Assembly (NCBI RefSeq): GCF_932294415.1 | Contig: NC_065535.1 | Span: 90,412,862-90,476,861, forward strand | Direction: 5' to 3' | Source of the DNA: Quercus robur | Lineage: Eukaryota > Streptophyta > Magnoliopsida > Fagales > Fagaceae | Length of the DNA: 64,000 bases | Shown here: piece by piece, positions 27,536 through 46,682 of the stretch | Layout: the number at the start of each line of letters is the position of its first letter | Position numbering within the stretch: the first letter of the stretch is position 1 | The notes under the pieces: generated by a model | Databases searched by the model: none | Told to the model about the DNA's origin: nothing | The model's input: only the letters and a program-made list of their open reading frames with translations | Translations under genes and position numbers: made by a program

Positions 27536-29870
27536 CTATGATGAATTGTGTACATTTGGCATAGATGCATGTTTATGCCTTGAGCTTGAAGAAAGACTTA
27601 TGTTGTCATTGTGTATAACCACATCATCTGCTCCTTCAATGGAATTCCTTGAGTGGCGCTGCATCTCGTCAATACTAGGTCTAGGTGAAGGGTCAAAAAC
27701 GTTAGGATTGACTACGTCATGCACCTGATTCTTCTCTATTGAAGTCATGTGAAGAGAGTTCTTTTGGTCAAAATGTTTTGCCATTTCAACTATTTTGGAC
27801 CAAAAGGAGTTGCCAGTACTATAGTTGTCATTTGAAACTGGCCAGTGTGAGTAAACTAAGTTAAACACATAAACCAAGAGGGAAACCATAGAAGTGATTC
27901 CTGTGATGAGGAAGAGGCCCCTGAAGTTGTCCATGCCAAGACTATGACTATATGAAAAGATTGTGGTGCTCTGACCTTCGCAAGAAGTTTGACTTGAAAA
28001 GTACTTCTTCTCAATAGCTTCAAATTTATCTTTATCTTGAGTGACATTAAAAATTGCCTTCGAAATGTAAGGGATTAAACGAGATTGTTGTCGGAAGGCC
28101 TGAAGAAACATTTTTAAAAAATATAGCATTTTGTAAATAAAAATAAATAGAATAGTCGATTTCATAAGAATTACTATATGAATTACATATTTATTAAACA
28201 TAAGAATTAGTTATGAAGCATGATGAGAAAGGAGTGGAGAAAACTCAGGTGGTGTAATTCATATTTATTAAATATGAATTACATGTTTATTGAAGAAGTA
28301 GTTGGTTTTATTGCATTCTTAAAATTAAAAGAAAACTCAGGTGGGTTTTCTTTAGATTAAATTACAGTTTTGATCTGAAAAGTTTTGGTCCTTTTGGATT
28401 GTTTTAATTTTGAGAATTTTCATTTTGGTTCACCAAATTTGATTCAGTTTTCAAAATGATCATTCAATTCATGTTTGTGACTAATTTGGCAATTAAGAAA
28501 GAAAAACCAAAGGAACCAACATTGTTTTGTTAGCAAGGGCAATGTTGGTCACTATTTTAAAAACAGAATAAAAAACATTTTGACAATGAAATCAAAATAA
28601 AACCATCCCAAATTTTAAGACTTAGAAGGGTACTTTAGCCCCTTTTTTGGGGGGGGGGGGGGGTTGGGAAGGAGTGGAGAGAGACTCACAAAGCCAAGTC
28701 CATCAGTTTTGTAGATGGGTCCAACCATGGTATACTTAGAGCAATACTTTGCAAGGAACAACTTCAAATAGGGAATTTCATCAAAAATAGCTGCATCCCC
28801 ACCGTAGTGGGTTCCATTTGACAGTGCTTCGTGGTACCCCTCATCGGTTTCATATGGCTTCAACTTGGACTCATGGAAACCTAATTGTTTTATTAGAATC
28901 CCTTTAACAAAGGAATTCTTTTGATATCCAACAAAATAACCATTCTTTTTAATCTCTTTAACATCAACAAATGTAGGTTGCAATCTTTGTATTGTCAACA
29001 TTGAGGTTAAGCTTGCGGTATAACTTTGTGTCAGGATGAGTACCACGAAAATCCATATGATTAGCACAAATCTTGACCAATTATTTATGACTTTCTCCCC
29101 TATAGGTACCATTAAATTATTAATAATATACACATGCATAATGAATATCTATGTTTTGAATTGAAACTAACTACAAAGGGAGAGAATAAAATCTTGGAAA
29201 AAAATGCACAAAATTTATCAAGGTTTTCTCGTCAAACATAGAAAGCCCTTTAGGTTATGAGTGTAACACTTAAGCCTATGTGGTATTATTTACATGTGTA
29301 AATTGTTAATTGTGTAACACTTAATCCCCTTGAAGTTTTTGAGTGTACCATAAAAACCTCATGAGGTTTTTGAGTGTAACTCAAAACCATCATTTAGTAT
29401 TATTTTATGTGAAAATGCATTTCTAAATATGGACATGTGGGGTTAAGAATTACATTCGAAATTTCAGGGGCTTTCTTGTTTTGTGAAGAAGCCAAATGGA
29501 GGATTTTATATACTTTTCCCTAAATTTTTTCTATAGGGTTGAAGAAAACTTACTATGAGCAAGGGCAAGTGTTGAGAAGGAGAACCAGAAAATCAAGCCA
29601 AGTTGTTGTTTTGGAGGGCCTCTAAACTTAGTGTTTACACGATGTTCAAGAACCCATACTACAAAACCTGTAAAAATGAATGTTGCACCTGCTGTTAACC
29701 ATAAATTCAAGCTCAGTGGCTTTAAGAAAATCCACAAGTTTTTGCTTTCATTATCTTTCACCAAAACTACCATTGACACTCCTGATTCTGTATATGGCAA
29801 AGTGAAATCAACATACAAGGAGCGATTAGCTAGGATTGTTATGTCTCCAATAACTGCGTCATACTTCTGC

Positions 29871-29904
<34 letters not shown>

Positions 29905-32301
29905 TTACCGATTGATGGACTTCGAAAAAAGTTCAATGAAGTAACTAACACACACCATCTAAAGTGAATAAAAATTTTATGCCTTATTTTGAGGGTTTTA
30001 CATTATATTCCATCAATCAAAATCTAGAACATGTCATTTTGTTTTCATTATAAAGTAACTGACATTTAAAATAGAAAAAAATCGGATACATATGACATAT
30101 TACTGTTGGTGGAGTATAAATTAGAACACTCAAGGTAGAACATAGGATTTTTATTTACCTAGAGTCAAAAAGAAAATCTTAAAAAAAAAAAAAAAAAAAA
30201 ACACCCACCTGAGTTTTAATTTGGTGAAGAAGTTCATCGTATGTCCCATTACTCTGCCTATCTTTATTCATGTACGGTATAAATTCATAAGGAAGGGGAA
30301 AGGGTAATGCATGTTGTACAGCAAGGAACACATCAATAGAGAACCCTGATATGATAGGCTTATCAGTAGGAGAATCCCATTCTACTTTCAAGAATTCTTC
30401 AAAACTTTTTTTCACTGGAACCCCAATCCTTAACTTTGTAGGCTGATCTGTTGTGTATCCTGGCCAGATCAGTGGTTTAAGTCTCTCCTTTGAAGTTGAG
30501 TATGCGAAGTTGAGTATGCCTCTTCACCATTATCATTCAAATCTTTTGAAAACCCTCTCTGCCGAGTCCAATATCCAATAATAATCTCAGTTTTTCCTAT
30601 TATATTGAACAGTTCAAAGGCTGGAGGCTCTAGCTGTCCCTTAACCAAATGAAAATTCCCACTTAGGCTTTGAAATTTAGTAGTTAGAATTGTATTGTGA
30701 AGCCTTGTACCCATTTCAAAAATGCCTAAGGCTGCAAGATCAACGTTACTGTCACTATCATTTTTCTTCAAGAAGCTAGAATGCACTATGCCAGCCTTCT
30801 CCACCGCCATTGCCAATGCCCAAACTGTATCATATGCCCATAATCCATATAGGTTAAAGCTAGTAGTACTCTTGGTTTTTGTTTTGATTGAGGTTAAATT
30901 TCTCTTCCATTTTCTTTCAAAATCTTCAAGACGTTTAGATGGGGGTAAGTATGGCCTTATTCCTACTACACCTTGCATTGAGTCCAAGACCTTTGAGCTT
31001 ATAGGAACTAGCAAAGATGATAACCCTGCTGTGAGGATCCATGCATACCCTTCGCTCATCATTTCTGCATTCTTTGCAAGTACAAAAAAGTTTGAGCCAA
31101 GTGGAACAGTCATGTGCACAAGGAATATTCTTGTATAATTTTCCTTTAACTTGTTGAGCTCTTTAATGATTTCAGTATTACTAGAAGATGGAGGAATGGC
31201 ACTTCTATAAGGCACCCGAGTGTCAATCTCTTGTAAAGCGTCCATTAAATATGGAATTAAACCATTTCCATACTCTGTGTCTTCATAAATAAGGACAATC
31301 TCCCGCCAACCAAAGGCCTTAACAATGTCTGCTATGGCTTTAACCTGTGCAGAGTCATCTTGGGTTGTACGTATGAAAGAGAGGGGCTTGTTGCTGAAAA
31401 GGAAATGATGGGAACCTGAGCTTTGCGGCCAAGTTCTATCACAAAACTTGCTTGTGCTGACCTTTGAGGTCCTACGATGGCCTGCACTTCTTCATTCTTC
31501 ATTAAATCTAATGCTGGATTTCATTTCAATAGTGAATGACTTAGAAAATATAAATTTACTGGCAATATTCAATAACAGTGACAACAAAAACAACTAACAA
31601 AGCCATGATAATAAACTTTATTATAACATGATGGAACTATATATATTGTGCACCACCATGTTTGAATATGATCAACAGTTTCTCTATCCATGGAGAGGTC
31701 ATGATGTCAGAGACTCAGGAATTGTTTGTAAAATGATGAAGGTGCAAAATCAAAAAGCTCATAATAATTTTCAACTTAAACTGAACCAGACTGCACATTC
31801 AGAAGTTTGTTAGCATGTAGAGAAACAAAATTCCCCTAAATATTGGAAGTGCGTTTGAATGTGCTTTGCTGTTCACTTATTTCCCTTGATAAAATCCTAA
31901 TATTAAGAATGTTATTAATATGTTACACTTTGGCCTTGTAGGCCACAGTATCCTAGTATACTATATAATGTAACACTTCTCCTTGCATTTTGGATCAATC
32001 AATGTCATGTTTTTCCGAAACAAAGTTTTAACGTACCTGCAGATGCAGCAGCAATGATATCATCCCCAAAATCCTTTGTGAAGAAAGTGAGTCTTGTGCG
32101 ATAGTTATCATTCACTGCATAAAAGTCAGAGAGAGCCATGGACATGTACCTCTCTTCTATTCTTCCCACTTGGGACTTCAAATCAAGAACTACGCCTATT
32201 GGAATCACCTCCTTTGCCATCAATGGCTCATGACCCCAGAGGCTGAGGCTGAGCAAGAGAAAGGTTAGGAATTTAGAGAGGAGGCGCTTCTGCTTTGCCA
32301 T
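27536..32301 (-). pseudogene. GLR-4, glutamate receptor-like gene with two frameshifts in exon 2
   Basis: Exons: 32037-32301, 30209-31513, 29554-29866, 28690-29099, 27536-28099. All splice sites are conserved, exons 1, 3, 4 and 5 are open, and the ligand-site Arg (ANRSLYVDF) and SYTASLTS are present. Exon 2 has a 22-bp deletion near 31376 (amino-terminal domain) and a 14-bp tandem duplication of 'gaagttgagtatgc' near 30497-30524. Neither is in GLR-1, so both arose after the block duplicated. Together they shift the frame and stop it before S1. The pore loop reads FSTLALAH rather than FSTLAFAH. A recent pseudogene is most likely; sequencing or assembly error at one site is the alternative, but the 14-bp unit is a clean duplication. 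Confidence 0.8.
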
Positions 32302-33691
32302 TTGCAAATTGTTAGCTAGAGGGGAGTACACGTTAGCTGTTTAGTTTTAGGCAGCTGACATTTGACATTTTGGTTGCCTCAGATCACTATTGCCAGAGGG
32401 ACACATCACACACGAGTCAAATAAGTACAGTTGGTCCTCCCACAAGAATTTAATAACTGTCAAATTCCAATCTTCAATCTGAAATTGTCAATGACTCAAC
32501 AGCCCTTGCATCCATTTAATTAGTATTATTATTATTCTCTGTTTTCTTTGGATGAGAAGATAGTTCAGATCGTCTTATTCATTGAAAAGTATTTACATCT
32601 CTAGTCACAAGACTAGTAATTGAGGGCGGGCATACCTCCATCCTTGTTGGGGGATCACAATTCAACTCTCTGTGACTGTTTTAAAATCAGGCTTGCGGGG
32701 TGCAATGTTGAATACTATAAAATATTTGAGTGTCTCTTTTATTACTAATTGGTTTTAAGGAAAAGTGGCACAGTTCACAGTCTGACCATCCGCACTGTAT
32801 CTTGAGAAATAGAAAAAGAATCAACTGCTAAATCTCTGGCAGAAAGCTTAAATTTAGAATCCTAGCCCCCAAAAAAAGAAATGTTTGAGAAAAATCTGAC
32901 CTCAACAAATTTCCAAACTGGGAAAAATCATACTGAAGGAAGGTCCTCCACCAGGCGAATACGTACACTTCCAGCACTCTCAATGTAGCAGCAAGGACAG
33001 CTCGCATTTTGCCAGTATTTCCCACTGGAACAGCTTTGCATTCGTGGGGATGATGTTACACGAGATTACAAATGAAAGTTCAAACTTTGGGGGAAAATAA
33101 AAATCCTTGTCCCCTATTAGATTTCACCATATATATGAAGCATTTCGTGGAACACCAACTTGCAACAGGGAGCAGAGCAGGGAGGAAATAAAAACAAATT
33201 TCGTCTCAGCCGAAGCGAGCTAGACCCCTTATTATTTGGTTAATGAATAGAAAACTACAATAGACAAGTGGTCTCAACTCATTTATTAACTCTCAATTAA
33301 CTGAAGGCTTAGTAATGAGTTGATTTGTCAAGCCTATATCAAGCTTATTACCAAGCCCATAAATGCGTTTAAGCTTGGCTTGATTTGTATCGAGCGTTAT
33401 TGTTTATGAGCCTATCCACAAACAATTTTTATGCTAGGGCTCAACTCATTTATTAAACAAGTCTAAAACTAAGACTCAAGCTTGGCTTGTTTATAAATAA
33501 ACAAACATGAATAAGATTTTTATCAAATTAAGCCCAAACTGTTTATAAATGGCTTGATCTATTTACAGCCTTAGCTAAGAATAAACTTTTATTATATAAA
33601 ACATGATATAGTATACAATTGTCGAGGAATAATTTATGAAACAAACTTAGGGGAATGAGTTCATCTTAAACATTTGGATAGAAAACCATGT
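32302..33691. other. Spacer between GLR-4 and GLR-5, no gene
   Basis: Counterpart of 7982-9373. Contains the W-box of GLR-4 (TTGAC at 32362-32366) about 60 bp upstream of its ATG. Nothing coding is seen. Confidence 0.6.
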
Positions 33692-39246
<5,555 letters not shown>

Positions 39247-39960
39247 TGTCAAACCTTTGCAAATTGGTAGCTAGAGGGGACTACTCTACACTTCTGATTT
39301 GCCATTTTCAATGTCGACTGTTACTTGTTTGAAAATTCGGCTGTTGAAGTTTTGGGGCAACTGACCGTTGACTGCTTTACGTGGCGCTTTTTTAATGGAA
39401 AAATATTTATTCACATGCGCTCGTTCACGCGCAATATAATATTCGTATTTATAAAATGTTCACATTTTAATTCATAATTCATGAAAGATTATGTAAAGGG
39501 AGAGACGTAAAATAATAGATATGCATGTAAATATCTGAGAAACAAGGCCAAAGCTTGGGTCCAGTGTGTCAAATGCGCCTGACTTGTTGTGATGATGGCA
39601 TTTGGCACCATCAGAACAAGTTGGATCCAAGCCAAGTCCTAGAAGGGCAAAAGCTTGGTTGCCTCAAATTGCTATGGTCGGACAAATTACGTACACACAA
39701 TTTCAACAAGGACAGTTACCCCCACAAGGATTTGAAATAACCGTCAAATTCCAATGTACACTCCGAATTTGTCAATGGACCTTGAATCCATTTTGTTGAT
39801 CATTTGCATCATTATTTTAAACATGTGACTCTTTATCAATTTGCATCTCATTTCATTGTTCTTTTTAGGTGAGCTAGTTCATTTCTACCAAAAAAAGAAA
39901 AGAAAAAAACTGATATTTAATTGAAAATAGAAAAATCAGATTAGTTATACATTTAGCACT
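39247..39960. other. 5' flank of GLR-5
   Basis: Holds the presumed GLR-5 promoter with a W-box block (39359-39374). No gene is seen. Confidence 0.5.
39359..39374 (+). promoter_or_regulatory. Conserved W-box motif upstream of GLR-5
   Basis: 'aactgaccgttgactg' about 115 bp before the ATG, with WRKY core TTGAC at 39368-39372. Confidence 0.45.
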
Positions 39961-39969
39961 CAACATGTT

Positions 39970-40437
39970 GGACAAAATGGGCTTTTGCTCTTTTTGAGAA
40001 AATTAATTAGTCTTTTGCCCTTCTTTCCAAACTAAATAGGGAAATACTCCTCTTTTGAAAATCGAGTTTTTCAAAATCGATTTAAGCCCTATAGTGACGT
40101 TTTCAAGGACCTATAGTGACGTTTATAAAGACCCATAGTGGCGTTTTGTAACTTGATATCCATGAAATCGAGTTATAGGCAATTTTATTGCCTATAACTC
40201 GAAATTGCCTATAACTCGATTTTATGGATATTAAGTTATAAAACGTCACTATAAGTTCTTAAAATGTCACTATAGGTCCTTAAAAACGTCACTATAGGGC
40301 TCCAGAATTTTTTTTTTTTTTTTAACTCGATTTTGAGAAACTCGATTTTCAAAAGAGGGGCATTTCCCTAATTAGTTTGGGAAGAAGGGCAAAAGGCTAA
40401 TTAATTTGCCCAAAAAAGGCAGAAGCCCATTTTGTCC
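39970..40437. mobile_element. Mutator-like foldback element
   Basis: Perfect ends GGACAAAATGGGC / GCCCATTTTGTCC are flanked by a perfect 9-bp duplication CAACATGTT (39961-39969 and 40438-40446), the length typical of Mutator-like elements. Almost the whole 468 bp is self-complementary: 'tatagtgacgtt' units on the left arm recur inverted on the right, and the centre is built on 'gcctataactcga'. Its transcript would form a long hairpin. No ORF. Confidence 0.85.
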
Positions 40438-40446
40438 CAACATGTT

Positions 40447-41039
40447 TGCACTATATTTCAAAATGGTCCCTTATTTTTCAATTTAGTCTCTAAGTTTTTA
40501 AGTGTGTGTCAAAATCGTCCTTGCTGTCAACTAGTAAATGGAAAATTATAAGGTGGCAAACAGAAACACTAAAATCAAGTGTTAATACTGATATGGAGTC
40601 CAAGTGATGGGTTTTTTTTTCTTTTTCTTTTAAAAAAAATAAATAAATATCAACTATTGTAAAAAGATCACGTGCTACGTGCATGAGGAGCCAAATTTGG
40701 GAACTTCCCATTTGAAATCCTAGCCAATAGCAGCTTATGTTTTATTTTTATTTTTTAAATAATGTTAAATTGCCGCATGGGCTCTATATATTGTCAGCAT
40801 AAGTGCTTGACTTTAGTCTTTCCAATTTTCAAATCATACCTTTTCATCCACAAGATGACTTCATGGCCTTTTTAACACACGTTTAAAAGACTAAGAATCA
40901 AAACTGAATTGAAACATTTGAAAGGTTACGGGAATATTTAAAACATGGGGCAAAACGTTGACGTCCAAATATGTAATTAAACCAAGAAAAAAAAAACAAA
41001 AAAACCTAGTTAATTAGTTCAACTTGCATTGTTAACTAG
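40447..41039. other. Intergenic DNA, nothing recognised
   Basis: AT-rich sequence between the foldback element and a solo LTR. No gene, repeat unit or RNA signal stands out. Confidence 0.5.
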
Positions 41040-42419
41040 TGTTGAGGTCCAAAATATCCCAATGTTGTGTCAAAGCCCAAAACAACACAAAGGATTGAAA
41101 TCTAGAAAACATTCGGGCTTTCAATATATATATATAAAGGCCCAAATCCATTAAGGGTCCATGGGAAGGGACCCAAGCCCATGAATGGGCGAGCTTTGGA
41201 CCTTACGAAACAAAGGAAAGAAGAAGTCTAGCCCAGCTGTCAAAGGTAAGAAAATCGCTGAGGAGCCCGGGGAGAAAACTAGACTAGGACACCTAGGGAT
41301 TCACAGGAGCCTGGGATCCTCAGGATGTGTAGCAAGGCCAGGTTGGGATTGAGACAGTTTAAGGGGGCATGCCCAAAAACACGAAGAACGAGGGCAGATA
41401 TGTCCCACCAGCCACCCAATGATATAGAAAAAAGGATCAAAAGGCTTGGGAACTAACAACTCATGAATAAGGAGCTAGTACCTCGGGGAACCCAAGAAGA
41501 TGGACGATAAAGGAAGGTGGCTGTGGATCTTTCAGCCTAATGGAAAGAAATCAGCCCATTTGGGGAAAAATGATGTAGGGGAAAACAGCCAAAAAGTGGG
41601 TTTGAAAAGGTGAAATCTAGAAGTCTTGGAAAAAGAAAGATCAAAGGTCAACCCTCTAGGACCCCCTAGAATGGAAAAGTTAGTTAGGGGCTTTTAAAGA
41701 GGGAACCTTAAAAGAGGAAAATAGTGAAGAATGAGGAAGGGACCAGCCACCAATGTTGCTGACACAACATTAGTTCCAGTACCCAAGGGAGTAAATGGAG
41801 GAAATCAATGGTACCCTAGAAATCCTAGGATGGCGCTATAAAAGGAGGGGCATCCAATAGTGAACGGCATTCAGGAACAATAAATTAGAGTGAAAAATCC
41901 TTGAGAAAGCTCTGTTAGAATTCAAAAAAGATAAAAGAGAGGGAAAACACCATCCGGGATCCCCAAACAACCACTAGATAACACACTTGGATTCAAAAGG
42001 ATTCAAACTTCGTAAGTCTTAGAGGCTTGGAGAGCCATCTAAGTCTATGATTTTTGAACTTATTTGAACCTTGTAACATGTCCTAGTGAGCATGATGTAT
42101 TACAAAATTAAGAAAATAATGAAACATCCCATACTATCTTAAGAATCCCTAACATTTTTATTTTACTTTTCTTCCTCATTATTGTCATTCTTTATTGTTC
42201 TTTGCTATTCAATGCGCATATATTTTCTATATGCTAATATGTATGTGTTGCAGGATCCACGCTTTGTGCACAAATTGGTTCGAAATTAGCCTAATTTAGC
42301 TACGATGAACCAAGCCTAGTCCCTTAAAACACAAAGCATTAGGCCCAGGATCCCTGTTTGCTACTTGGGCCTGTGTGCTGTTCAAAAAAAAAAAAAAAAA
42401 AAAAAAAAGAACCCACACA
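41040..42419 (+). mobile_element. Solo LTR, plus orientation
   Basis: Starts TGTTGAGGTCC and ends CCCACACA, with perfect 5-bp duplications ACTAG at 41035-41039 and 42420-42424. Same terminal words as the inverted copy at 23682-25518. A poly-A run lies near its right end (42384-42408). 1380 bp, no protein frame. Confidence 0.85.
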
Positions 42420-42859
42420 ACTAGAGAATATTATACTTAATCTTTACTAAGAATATGATTTTACTAATGTTCTAAGATTGAATAATTTAACAGTTAATAG
42501 TTAACATTTAGGTAATTTGTTCTAAGAAGTGAGAACAACTCAGTATTTCCTAATTGATACAAATGTAGAGTATGAACGTTTTCTTTTGTCAAATTTATTC
42601 TTTGACTTTAATTTCTTTTAACATAATACATCATTATTGGTAAATTTTTTACTTACTTTTATAAAAGGTAGAATATTACAATTCTCGATCCAATCCTATG
42701 ATCCTATCCATGAAACCCTCTCACCAATCATATATAGTATCTTGATTTTAACAACTATGTTTGTGAAGCAAATGGAAAAGTGAAAGACGTTGAATCTCAT
42801 TCTAGGTAGAATCCATCAGAAATAAAGAAACATCATTTTATTAAAACCTGTAGTGTTGA

Positions 42860-42992
42860 GACCATGATGATTGCTCTTATTATCAAGCTAACATACTAAC
42901 AAGTTTTTGTTGTAGGCAGATTGAGATTTGAACTTCAGATCTTTTATTCGACGATAAAAGACTTTACTAGTTGATCAACTAAATGAAACCCA
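42860..42992 (-). mobile_element. tRNA-derived SINE-like sequence
   Basis: On the minus strand, 'ttagttgatcaactagtaaa' resembles a decayed box A region, followed by 'agttcaaatctc' (box B, plus positions 42923-42934) and 'ctacaacaaaaacttgttag'. This order is typical of plant SINEs. Ends and target duplication are not resolved. Confidence 0.45.
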
Positions 42993-43869
42993 CAAATTGC
43001 AAATATATTTAAAGGCTTCAAAAAACCTATATTACAAATTTACAAGTAAAAAATATTCATAATAGCAAATCCTAATTGACATCATACCATAATAGGACTC
43101 TAATTTAACTAGGAAGAAGTCCTAAAATCAAGGAAACTAAAAATCATAAATCGTAAATGTCACGCACCGAACCCAACTATAAAGATAGGCACGTGACAAT
43201 TGTCGCACGCTTATAAAGTAAGCACCCTACAAGTGTGCAAGGCCTTCTTAGCAACTAAAATTTATCCTAAAAAATTAAATCAAATAAATCCAAAATACCT
43301 CAAAATTATTTTTTTATGAATAGATCTCCAATAATTTAATAGGAACAAAATCCCAAACCTCATGTACATAATGCCAATTGGTCAATAAATATAAAACTAT
43401 TAGAAGATCACCCAATCCCAAAATCACTAAGCTTCTTTTCCTGCTCACAACACGACATCAAAGTGCCCAAAGCTTGCTATTCTTCACAATTTGAAACTAG
43501 AGGGGAAAAAGGGGTGAGTTGACAACTCAATAAGTAACCAAAATCCTAATAAGTTCTATCAAGCAATAGATCTGTAAAGTAATATGATGTAATATGAGTC
43601 TTCAAAAGTTATGATATACTATGGGTTTTCAAAAATAACTAAAGAAGTTTCATAATCTTAAAATAATACTTTGCAAATAGATCACATAGTTTAATCTTAC
43701 AATTATATCATAGATGGTTTAGAAAGTAGTCAGTTTTCCATATATCAAAAGTTATAACTTACAATAGGTTCCAAAAATACATAAGCAATTTTAACGACTC
43801 AAAATAGTTAAATATTCAAACCTAATTCATATTCTTAACAATCTTATGACTATGGTCATGCTATATCCC

Positions 43870-44050
43870 CGTGACTGGGTATCAAAGTACCAATGAACAA
43901 CCCCTATTGGCTGGGTATCAGAGTACCAATGAACAACCCCCATTGGTTTGGGTATCAGAATACCAATGAACAACCCCCATTGGTTTGGGTATCAGAATAT
44001 CAATGAATAACCCCCATTGGTGAATAACCCCCATTGGTTTGGGTATCAGA
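43870..44050 (+). repeat. Tandem repeat of about 45 bp inside the solo LTR
   Basis: Units of the type 'tgggtatcagaataccaatgaacaaccccc attggt' recur about four times with small changes and one partial copy. It has no conserved spacer pattern, so it is not a CRISPR array. Confidence 0.8.
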
Positions 44051-44820
44051 ATCAATTCATAATCATATATATGAAATCATAGTTTCTAACAAAAATATAT
44101 CTTATTCAAATACGTATATATATATATATATTCAATATTCAAATATATTTGTGATATTTCTATATTCTTACTTTAAATCAATATAGCAAAAAAAAAAAAA
44201 AAAAAAAAAAAACACAATTAAATAAAATAATTCTTATATTCTATGCTCATATGTATTTGTGAAAATTCCTTATTCTTTACTTTGAATTAGTATAGCTAAA
44301 AACAATTAAATAAGATACATCATATATTTAGTAATTAGATATATTTGTGATAATTCTTTACTTGAAATCAGTAATACAATAGAAATAAAATTGTAACATC
44401 TGTAAACAATTTTCTTTTTTTTTTTAGGAGGATCTATAAACAATTTTTAGTAGTTAAAATACGCACAATAAAACCAATTAGGATAAGGTTACTTACCTCT
44501 AAAAGCTATTCCAAAAGAAACTTTTCCTTAACAATTCCTCTAAAATCTTTAGATATCACCTAGGCAATTTTCAAACACTATACTCAATAATCAAATAATT
44601 CAAGAAAACTTATAACGGTATCCAGCCAGAAGAGACACTATTCAAAATAACCAATAATTACCCACTATCCACTCACACCAATATCCCACGTAAATTTACA
44701 ATATTTTTGCTCTCTTTATTTTCTACCACTAATAGTTCCTAGGAATCAAGTCTATAGTTACACCATACCTATAGGCATAAAAGGGCCAAAAGTAGATCAC
44801 CCATTATTATATTCGTGAGT

Positions 44821-44822
<2 letters not shown>

Positions 44823-44852
<30 letters not shown>
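44823..44852. repeat. (TA)n microsatellite
   Basis: About 15 TA units. Confidence 0.9.
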
Positions 44853-44855
<3 letters not shown>

Positions 44856-46228
44856 CACTTAGTCAGACCTACTGCTTCCCCTTTACGCCTCAACCAACCA
44901 AATAAACAAATATAATAATAATAATAAAGAAAAGGAGCTGGTAAATCCATTTATCATATATACATATATAAATGTATTTTTTTTTTCTTCCCTGTCGGTG
45001 CCGCCGACCATAGTTCTCTTTTGGCATGAGGGCAAAACTAAGAAAAGCACTATATCAAACCAAAATCAAGCTCCTGACATGCTTTTACAGAAAAATACTA
45101 TTTGACACATATATTTTACCTCCGTAATTTATCACACTACTGACCAACACCATAACTTTTTGCTATTCACCAAAATTCAATTTGGTAAACTTGTGCAGCA
45201 CTTACGGTTAACGCAACACCGGTAGGGAAAATAGATCTAATTCCTTCTTCGTTTACATCATCATATTCATTGGATTTAAAAAAAAAATAGTCTCACTATT
45301 GGCCAAAATATTCATAAAAAAAATACTTTAATTCTAAATAAAACTTAGATTTGACAAGAAGAGATTCTTATGCTCTTACCTCCATTGTGCAGGCAAATTT
45401 TCTCTACTTGAGTAATTTGGGTAGTCACCTCTCTCAAAACTTAATAAGCTTATATATAGTTAGGGTTTCAACCTTATTTTCTAAAAATTCCTTATAAATA
45501 TAAATTATAAAATTGGTCCCACATAAAGTTACTTAAATACCCCTCCTTTTAATTTTTTTTTTTTTTTTCGGGGTATTACAGTAAAAGTAGAAAAATTACA
45601 TGAAAATATAAAAAATTAACAAATGGTAAAAATAGACCCGTATATTCTATCCTACATCACTTTGAATTTGAACAAAGAGTTTTGTTGTGTATAAGCGCAT
45701 CATTTGTTACTTCAATGGAATCCCTTAAGTCTAATTTAGAAACATTTTGACTTGCTACAACAGGTACCGTTGATTCTTCTTCCTTAAAGGCATGTGAAAA
45801 GAAATCTTTCTAGTCAAAATGTTTTACCATTTTAACTAATTTGGACCAAAACATGCCAATGCGAGTAAAAGAACTTAAAGACATAAACCAAGAGGAGACC
45901 ACATAATAGATTCCAGCTATGACGAAGAGACCCCCGAAGTTGTCCACACCAAGACTAGGACTATTTGAAGAGATTGTGTTGCTTTGATCTTCACAGGTTT
46001 TACTTGAAAAGTACTTTTGTTCAATAGCTCCAATTTTGTCGCTATCTTGAGAGTAACATTCAAGATTGCCCTCGAAATGTAAGGGACTCAAGGAGATCCT
46101 TGTCGATAGGCCTGAAAAAACATATTACAAAATTATAGAATTTCATGGGCAGGGTAAATAGAATGCCCTTGATCAATAGGTTAAATATTCTCATATACAC
46201 TTATTTTAGATGCACTTTTTTACACAAT

Positions 46229-46491
46229 GATGCTGTTTGGAGTGGGTGTCTGCGTTTTCAGATTCTGTGTTTTCAATTTTTTTTTTCCGTTGCGCGTGAA
46301 CAGTAACATCATATGGGTTCACTATGCAGGGGATAAAAATCACTGTTCATCACTGTTCACGCATTAAAAAATATTAAAAATGGGTCCCACGGTACTATTC
46401 ACACATTTAAAATTTATTTTGCTACAGTATTTTCAGTTTTCAATTTTCAGCTTTTAGTTTCAGCAACAATAAGTTCAATCCAAACGGACCC
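46229..46491. mobile_element. MITE in GLR-6 intron 4, copy 1
   Basis: Same family and orientation as 12594-12874 ('tgggtcccacggtactattcac', 'ttttgctacagt', right end 'ccaaacggaccc'). A 3-bp AAT flank is present at both ends (46226-46228 and 46492-46494). Confidence 0.65.
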
Positions 46492-46682
46492 AATATTCAC
46501 AATGACATGCCCTAATGTACACTTTTTAAAAGGTGAAAAGGTAACCCACACATTTAAAACCAGAAAAATGAATGTAAAAAGTAGATGTGAAATAATGAAA
46601 AATGAAGGAGAGTGTCTATTATTCACATAGAGAGACTTCGAAATCATCATGATTTTCTTTGTTTTTGAAAAGTGTGTACTAT

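Larger units (their letters stand above)
43158..45580 (+). mobile_element. Solo LTR (probably Ty3/gypsy), 2.4 kb
   Basis: Starts TGTCACGCACCGAACCC and ends CGGGGTATTACA, with perfect GTAAA duplications at 43153-43157 and 45581-45585. The GLR-7 3' flank near 53170-53190 reads straight through the matching site ('ataagaaaaattacatg'), confirming insertion in the GLR-6 flank only. Contains short tandem repeats (43870-44050) and a TA microsatellite. No protein frame. Confidence 0.85.

Noticed and set aside
32828-33025. Short minus-strand frame starting MGNTGKMRAV
   Set aside because: Its counterpart in the duplicated block (about 8500-8710) does not keep the same open frame, and no domain is recognisable.
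43870-44050. Regular repeats suggesting a CRISPR-like array
   Set aside because: Units are head-to-tail with no unique spacers, inside a plant solo LTR.
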